The notes beneath the pieces were generated by a model. That model worked only from the letters and a program-made list of their open reading frames with translations, ran no database searches and was not told the origin of the DNA. This document shows positions 59,712-64,000 of a DNA stretch of 64,000 bases, piece by piece (position 1 is the first letter of the stretch; every line of letters starts with the position of its first letter). The stretch is from Bin5 sp965200685 (GTDB lineage Bacteria; Chloroflexota; Anaerolineae; Caldilineales; Caldilineaceae), in contig OZ241379.1 of NCBI GenBank assembly GCA_965200685.1, forward strand, positions 3,906,001 through 3,970,000, given 5' to 3'. The position numbers and the translations under genes are program-made.

Positions 59712-61547
59712 CTACCAACTCGGCTGTACGCCGCTGTATCCCTGCACATAACCTGGTTTGGGGCGTCGAATCAGCTCGTCCACGGCCGCGCCCGGTGGTA
59801 CCATCGGATATACATTCACCTCTTCCTTAACCTGGAAATCAATGAGAAACGGGCCAACGGTCGCGTGGGCTTGCTCCAGCACAGATGCAACTTCACTCGG
59901 ATGCCGGACCATCGCGGCAGGGATATCGTAGGCATCGGCCAGTTTCACGTAATTCGGCGAGAGGACCGGCGTACCCATGTAGCGTTTGTCGTAGAAAATC
60001 TGCTGCCACTGGCGCACCATACCCAAGAATCCATTGTTGATAATCGCGATCTTCACCGGCAATTTTTCCTGCTGAATCGTTGCCAGCTCCTGTAGCGTCA
60101 TCTGGAAGCCGCCATCCCCAGCCACACACCAGACCAGCGCATTCGGGTCGGCCATCTGGGCACCGATGGCTGCCGGCAGCGCATATCCCATTGTACCCAG
60201 ACCACCGCTAGTGAGCAGCATCCCAGCCTGCTCGTGGATGTAATATTGGCTTTCCCACATCTGATGCTGGCCCACATCCGTAACGACGACTACCCGTTGG
60301 TCCGGGGCATTATGCACGGCCGCCTGCTCCTGAACCCGATTGGTCGCGTGCCATAGCTGACGAATCACAAATGGCGGAATCAGCTCTTCAACTTCATATT
60401 GGATGATGTCCACCTCATGGGTTTCGTCCCGCCATTTGTTCAGCTTCTGAATCCAACTGTTGTGTCTCCGCTCTTCAATGAGAGGCAAAAAGGCCGGCAA
60501 GGTCTCGGCTAAATCCCCGATGACTGCCACGTCCGGGACAATATTCTTACCGACTTCTGCTTTGTCCAGTTCAAAATGGACGATCTTGGCGTTGGCCGCA
60601 AAGCTGTCTAGCCGCCCGGTAATACGATCATCAAAACGCATACCCATTGCAAGCAGCACATCACAGGCTTGTACTGCCCGGTTGGCAAATGCCTCTCCGT
60701 GCATCCCTCCCATTCCCAGACTCAGGGGATGGGTTTCGGGGATATCGCCAGTGCCTAGCAACGTCGTTACCACCGGAATTTCAGCTTTCTCAACCAATTT
60801 CAAAAGTTCTTCACTTGTATTGGAGAGATGTATGCCGTGGCCAGCGATGATCAGCGGGCACTCGGCCTTATTCAGGATATCAGCAGCTTCCTGCAAGGCT
60901 TCGGTGCTGTATTCTGGCCAAGGTTCAAAGCCGGGCAGATCGATTTCAAAATCATAACGGAAGGTGCCGACTGCATTCTGCACATCCTTGCAGATATCCA
61001 CCAACACCACACCAGGGCGACCTTCCCGGGCAATGTAAAAGGCCTCTTTCATAATCAGTGGCAGTTCTGCGATATCCGTCACCAGATAGTTGTGTTTGCA
61101 AACCGGCTGGGTGACACCTACTACATCCGACTCCTGAAAGGCATCAGTCCCTAGCAGATTTGTGGGAACCTGGCCGGTAATCGCAACTACCGGTACGCTA
61201 TCCATCTGTGCAGTCGCCAAACCTGTGACGAGATTCGTGGCTCCTGGTCCGCTGGTGACGATGCAAACGCCCACCCCCTTGGGTCCTTGAGAATTTATGG
61301 TCCTGGCGTAGCCGTCCGCCATGTGCGCGGCGCACTGCTCATGGCGGACCAACACGTGATGGATGCGCCCATCCGCTTCGTAGGGGGCCAATGCATCATA
61401 GGCCGGCAGAATCGCACCGCCCGGATGGCCAAAGACCACATGGATCCCTTCTCGCAAGATTGATTCCCAGATCATCTGCGATCCGGTCATCTCCTGGGGA
61501 CCGAGATCGTATCGACTGTTAGCCGATTCTTTCTTTGTTTTTGTCAT
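59712..61547 (-). CDS. ilvB: Acetolactate synthase large (catalytic) subunit
   Basis: A 611-residue ThDP- and FAD-dependent enzyme that condenses two pyruvates, or pyruvate with 2-oxobutyrate. 'VRHEQCAAHMADGYAR' contains the catalytic Glu, and 'GDGGFQMTLQELAT...NNGF' is the ThDP/Mg motif. The start at 61547 has TAGGAGAATATTG upstream; the 10-codon extension reaches into the attenuator. It is the first structural gene of ilvB-ilvH-ilvC and is controlled by the leader and terminator directly upstream. Confidence 0.97.
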   Translation of the reverse strand: MTKTKKESANSRYDLGPQEMTGSQMIWESILREGIHVVFGHPGGAILPAYDALAPYEADGRIHHVLVRHEQCAAHMADGYARTINSQGPKGVGVCIVTSGPGATNLVTGLATAQMDSVPVVAITGQVPTNLLGTDAFQESDVVGVTQPVCKHNYLVTDIAELPLIMKEAFYIAREGRPGVVLVDICKDVQNAVGTFRYDFEIDLPGFEPWPEYSTEALQEAADILNKAECPLIIAGHGIHLSNTSEELLKLVEKAEIPVVTTLLGTGDIPETHPLSLGMGGMHGEAFANRAVQACDVLLAMGMRFDDRITGRLDSFAANAKIVHFELDKAEVGKNIVPDVAVIGDLAETLPAFLPLIEERRHNSWIQKLNKWRDETHEVDIIQYEVEELIPPFVIRQLWHATNRVQEQAAVHNAPDQRVVVVTDVGQHQMWESQYYIHEQAGMLLTSGGLGTMGYALPAAIGAQMADPNALVWCVAGDGGFQMTLQELATIQQEKLPVKIAIINNGFLGMVRQWQQIFYDKRYMGTPVLSPNYVKLADAYDIPAAMVRHPSEVASVLEQAHATVGPFLIDFQVKEEVNVYPMVPPGAAVDELIRRPKPGYVQGYSGVQPSW

Positions 61548-61584
61548 CAATATTCTCCTACAAACTAGCTGTCTCAAAAGAGTA

Positions 61585-61614
61585 CAAAAAAACCCTTCCC
61601 GGCTAGGGAAGGGT
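61585..61614 (-). terminator. Rho-independent terminator of the ilvB attenuator
   Basis: In transcript sense, ACCCTTCCC (61614-61606) pairs with GGGAAGGGT (61600-61592) around a 5-nt loop and is followed by seven T residues. It lies between the leader peptide stop and ilvB. The transcript segment AGCCGG (61604-61599), in the loop and 3' arm, is complementary to CCGGCT just upstream (61640-61635), giving a possible antiterminator. Confidence 0.9.
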
Positions 61615-61640
61615 CTGCGTTGACCTGAGCAAGAAGCCGG

Positions 61641-61751
61641 TTAGGCTTCTACACCTTCTCCAACCGAACATAGCCTCAAGCCGCTCAGAAGAACGACTAT
61701 GAGGCAAAGAAGAACAACAAGAAGTAGGCTGGAGAGTAGAGAAATCATCAT
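61641..61751 (-). CDS. ilv operon leader peptide
   Basis: A 36-codon ORF starting at tandem ATGs. Twenty of its 36 residues are Leu (12), Val (6) or Ile (2), concentrated in codons 3-27 (for example 'LLLVVLLCLIVVLL'), the composition expected of a branched-chain amino acid attenuator peptide. GAGGA lies about 11 nt before the ATG. A 7-bp hairpin (AGAAGCC/GGCTTCT, 61650-61632) overlaps its stop codon and would be the pause hairpin. Stalling on scarce Leu/Val/Ile codons would free the antiterminator. Confidence 0.88.
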   Translation of the reverse strand: MMISLLSSLLLVVLLCLIVVLLSGLRLCSVGEGVEA

Positions 61752-61811
61752 TTTCAATCCGTCCTCGTGTGGTACGCAAGCGATTCCGTGAAAATATCCA
61801 TTCTTCACTCT

Positions 61812-61840
61812 ATTATAAACAAATTGGCCAAGATATGCAA
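61812..61840 (-). promoter_or_regulatory. Sigma-70-type promoter of the ilv leader/ilvBHC operon
   Basis: Minus strand: TTGCAT (61840-61835), 17-bp spacer, TATAAT (61817-61812). The expected transcript start is about 55 nt before the leader ATG. Confidence 0.8.
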
Positions 61841-62122
61841 CTCGCCAATTTAACAAATTGCACAATGAACGGTTGGAGCGGTCAGGATACGTGCGGAGCA
61901 TAAGGATTTTGACTGTAGAGATTCTGACATTGGAGCTCCCCTACGGGAGTGAAAATACCCTAAGTAGTGTCACTATTGTAAATTTTACTATTAGTGTTTT
62001 TCTTGTATGATAGATTATCATAGAGATTTTGGTTATTTATGTCTATACGAAAATTACTCATATGTAATTATAATACCAAGTATAGGTTTTGGCCAGTAGA
62101 AGATTCATGGAGATCAATATTC
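61841..62122. other. AT-rich intergenic region between ilv promoter and paralogue 3
   Basis: No gene seen. It contains a small stem CTCCC/GGGAG near 61935-61949 and the palindrome TATGATA-GAT-TATCATA at 62006-62022, which could be an operator. The high sequence similarity to the other paralogue loci begins only at about 62105, just before the GGAGATCAATATTC ribosome-binding region. Confidence 0.4.
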
Positions 62123-62989
62123 ATGGTAAACCGCACACGCATGCGCGAAAAGCTCGGCCGCGTCTTTGTCGACCAACAGGCCGAGGTCTTGTCAGAAGTC
62201 ATCTACGATGCGTACCATGATCTGGTACGCGCCGATGACTTTAATGAGCTTAAAGGGATCGTCAAGGAGCTGGCAGAGGCACAACAGCACTTAGCGAAGG
62301 CACAACAGCGTACCGAACAACGCGTAGAGGAACTAGCAGAGACGCAACAGCGCACTGAACAGCGCGTAGAGGAACTAGCGAAGGCACAACAGCACCTAGC
62401 AGAAGCACAACAGCGCACCGAACAACGCGTAGAGGACCTAGCACAAGCACAACAGCGCACCGAACAACGCGTAGAGGACCTAGCACAAGCACAACAGCGT
62501 ACCGAACAACGCGTAGGGGAACTAGCAGAGGCGCAACAACACACCGAACACGCGCTCCAGCAACTGACCCGACAGATGGGCGGACTGGCTCGCCAGCTGG
62601 GAGGTATGAGCGACCGCATGGGCGGGGACCTAGAAGAAGTGGCCGCCATTATGATCCATGATGTGCTGGAGCATGAGTTCGGATGGCAGATAGATGAACT
62701 CGACCGCGCTTGGCAGATGTGGAATGGCGAAGAGGAAGAGATCGATGTTTTCGGTCAGGCCCATGATCCTTTGCGGCCGGATACGACCTTATGGATAGTG
62801 GGAGAGGTGAAGTTCAATCTGACGATGCGCGATGTAGAACGCTTTACCTTTTTGCTCGCCCGTGCTGCCAGACACCTAGAAGGAGAAATCGTTCCCGTCT
62901 GTTTCAGTTATCGTGTGCGTCCAGCTGTGCGCGAGGCCACTAAGATGGCGGGCTATCATCTTGTCCTCTCCAATGGACGCATTATGTAG
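62123..62989 (+). CDS. Coiled-coil protein with PD-(D/E)XK nuclease-like domain, paralogue 3 (5 repeat units)
   Basis: A 288-residue member of the same family, on the + strand. Its head differs from paralogue 2 by few residues ('VFVDQQ' for 'VFVGQQ'). The coiled coil has five RTEQRV units plus HLAKAQQ/HLAEAQQ heptads. The nuclease-like Asp ('EIDVFG') and Glu-x-Lys ('GEVK') are conserved. Unlike the others it lacks the shared promoter and inverted repeat; its upstream DNA is unrelated. Its 3' flank (from 62990) matches that of paralogue 2. Confidence 0.75.
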   Translation: MVNRTRMREKLGRVFVDQQAEVLSEVIYDAYHDLVRADDFNELKGIVKELAEAQQHLAKAQQRTEQRVEELAETQQRTEQRVEELAKAQQHLAEAQQRTEQRVEDLAQAQQRTEQRVEDLAQAQQRTEQRVGELAEAQQHTEHALQQLTRQMGGLARQLGGMSDRMGGDLEEVAAIMIHDVLEHEFGWQIDELDRAWQMWNGEEEEIDVFGQAHDPLRPDTTLWIVGEVKFNLTMRDVERFTFLLARAARHLEGEIVPVCFSYRVRPAVREATKMAGYHLVLSNGRIM

Positions 62990-63152
62990 CCTGATGAGAT
63001 ATCAACCTCTCTGTTTGAAGACCTAGCACAAAGATCAAGCATCAATGAACTCGGTCACTGGGCAATCAAAGGGAGAAATAGTAGCCACCTTGCGCCGCAC
63101 TTAACTACAGACCTATCAGTAACCGACCGGTGGTATCATGCTCCACCACAGT

Positions 63153-63181
63153 TTGTATAATTAGAATATTTGTGCTGTAAT
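63153..63181 (+). promoter_or_regulatory. Promoter of paralogue 4
   Basis: TTGTAT (63153-63158), 17-bp spacer, TGTAAT (63176-63181), the same sequence as at paralogue 2 but with one change in the -10. The inverted repeat ATAAACAGAT/ATCTGTTTAT follows at 63185-63239. Confidence 0.55.
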
Positions 63182-63271
63182 TCGATAAACAGATTCAGTT
63201 GAGGGTCAATGAAGAGCATGTCCTCGCATATCTGTTTATTACTAGATTCAGATACATGGAGATCAATATTC

Positions 63272-64000
63272 ATGATGAACCGCACACGCATGCGCGAAAA
63301 GCTCGGCCGCGTCTTTGTCAACCAACAGGCCGAGGTCTTGTCAGAAGTCATCTACGATGCGTACCATGATCTGGTACGCGCCGATGATTTCAATGAGCTC
63401 AAAGGGGTCGTCAAGGAACTGGCAGAGGCACAACAGCACTTAGCGAAGGCACAACAGCGTACCGAACAACGCGTAGAGGAACTAGCAGAGACGCAACAGC
63501 ACCTAGCAGAGGCACAACAGCGCACCGAACAACGCGTAGAGGACCTAGCACAAGCACAACAGCGCACCGAACAACGCGTAGAGGACCTAGCACAAGCACA
63601 ACAGCGCACCGAACAACGCGTAGAGGACCTAGCAGAGGCACAACAGCGCACCGAACAACGCGTAGAGGACCTAGCACAAGCACAACAGCGCACCGAACAA
63701 CGCGTAGGGGAACTAGCAGAAGCGCAACAACACACCGAACACGCGCTCCAGCAACTGACCCGACAGATGGGTGGACTGGCTCGCCAGCTGGGAGGTATGA
63801 GCGACCGCATGGGCGGGGACCTAGAAGAAGTGGCCGCCATTATGATCCACGATGTGCTGGAGCGTGAGTTGGGATGGCAGATAGATGAACTCGACCGTGC
63901 TTGGCAGATGTGGAATGGCGAAGAGGAAGAGATCGATGTTTTCGGTCAGGCCCATGATCCTTTGCGGCCGGATACGACCTTATGGATAGTGGGAGAGGTG
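63272..64000 (+). CDS. Coiled-coil protein with PD-(D/E)XK nuclease-like domain, paralogue 4 (6 repeat units), 3' end outside window
   Basis: The frame runs open to the window edge (243 codons seen), reaching the Glu-x-Lys region 'WIVGEV'. It has six RTEQRV units, the most of the four paralogues, and a start 'MMNRTRM' where the others have 'MVNRTRM'. About 30-35 codons should remain beyond the window. It is in direct tandem with paralogue 3, separated by 282 bp of which about half is shared family flank. Confidence 0.75.
   Translation, partial: MMNRTRMREKLGRVFVNQQAEVLSEVIYDAYHDLVRADDFNELKGVVKELAEAQQHLAKAQQRTEQRVEELAETQQHLAEAQQRTEQRVEDLAQAQQRTEQRVEDLAQAQQRTEQRVEDLAEAQQRTEQRVEDLAQAQQRTEQRVGELAEAQQHTEHALQQLTRQMGGLARQLGGMSDRMGGDLEEVAAIMIHDVLERELGWQIDELDRAWQMWNGEEEEIDVFGQAHDPLRPDTTLWIVGEV

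Larger units (their letters stand above)
62105..64000 (+). repeat. Right pair of ~0.9-1 kb long repeats (paralogues 3 and 4 with flanks)
   Basis: Direct copies on the + strand, forming large inverted repeats with 52100-54045 around the 8-kb segment that carries the unknown gene, leuA, ilvC, ilvH and ilvB. Confidence 0.75.

Overview
The window reads as chromosomal DNA of a heterotrophic bacterium, most likely a Chloroflexota member (Anaerolineae/Caldilineales-like). This is inferred from the style of its lipoproteins (lipobox followed by Ala/Pro/Glu-rich linkers), a Thr/Pro 'TATP' tail, plant-type leucine-rich-repeat proteins, short coiled-coil/PD-(D/E)XK paralogues, and several ABC importers clustered with Gfo/Idh/MocA and phytanoyl-CoA-dioxygenase-like enzymes. 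No rRNA or tRNA gene was seen, so the taxonomy is inference.

Layout. 0-3.1 kb: the end of a restriction-nuclease-like gene, an ABM-domain protein and malic enzyme. 3.4-24.8 kb (+ strand): a catabolic and uptake block with a complete dipeptide-type ABC importer (3.4-9.7), a PhyH dioxygenase, a dehydrogenase plus dioxygenase pair (10.8-12.7), a carbohydrate-type ABC importer (12.8-17.5) whose first permease is fused to a seven-repeat beta-propeller, another dehydrogenase, and a second complete dipeptide-type importer (18.8-24.8). 24.8-31.5 kb (- strand): a sugar epimerase-like protein, a DinB remnant, two secreted LRR proteins and a truncated LRR relative. 31.9-34.4 kb: an acyl-CoA ligase and a second TIM-barrel isomerase. 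34.5-51.4 kb (- strand): ilvD, cimA, ppc, leuB, a methyltransferase, leuD, leuC, gltD, gltB. 51.7-54.0 kb: a YbjQ-like protein and two coiled-coil/nuclease-like paralogues. 54.1-61.8 kb (- strand): an unknown secreted membrane protein, leuA, a small ORF, ilvC, ilvH, ilvB and an ilv leader/attenuator. 62.1-64 kb: two more coiled-coil paralogues in the opposite orientation.

How it works together. ilvB/H/C/D, leuA/B/C/D and cimA cover valine, leucine and isoleucine synthesis except the final transaminase; CimA would make 2-oxobutyrate from pyruvate without threonine. GltBD supplies glutamate, the amino donor, and Ppc and malic enzyme connect pyruvate/PEP with C4 acids. The ilvB promoter, a 36-codon Leu/Val/Ile-rich leader and a Rho-independent terminator form a textbook attenuator.

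The least expected structure is repetitive. A palindromic element of about 50-65 bp (ends TTTTGGCAC...GTGCCAAAA) lies between genes and also in frame inside ppc and gltB, where it adds the same 16-residue peptide. A degenerate heptad repeat (CCAGTGA / CCTGTGG type) sits at many gene junctions and in frame inside gltD, cimA and ppc. Four coiled-coil/PD-(D/E)XK paralogues carry 3, 4, 5 and 6 copies of a 14-residue unit and flank the ilv-leuA segment as inverted repeats.
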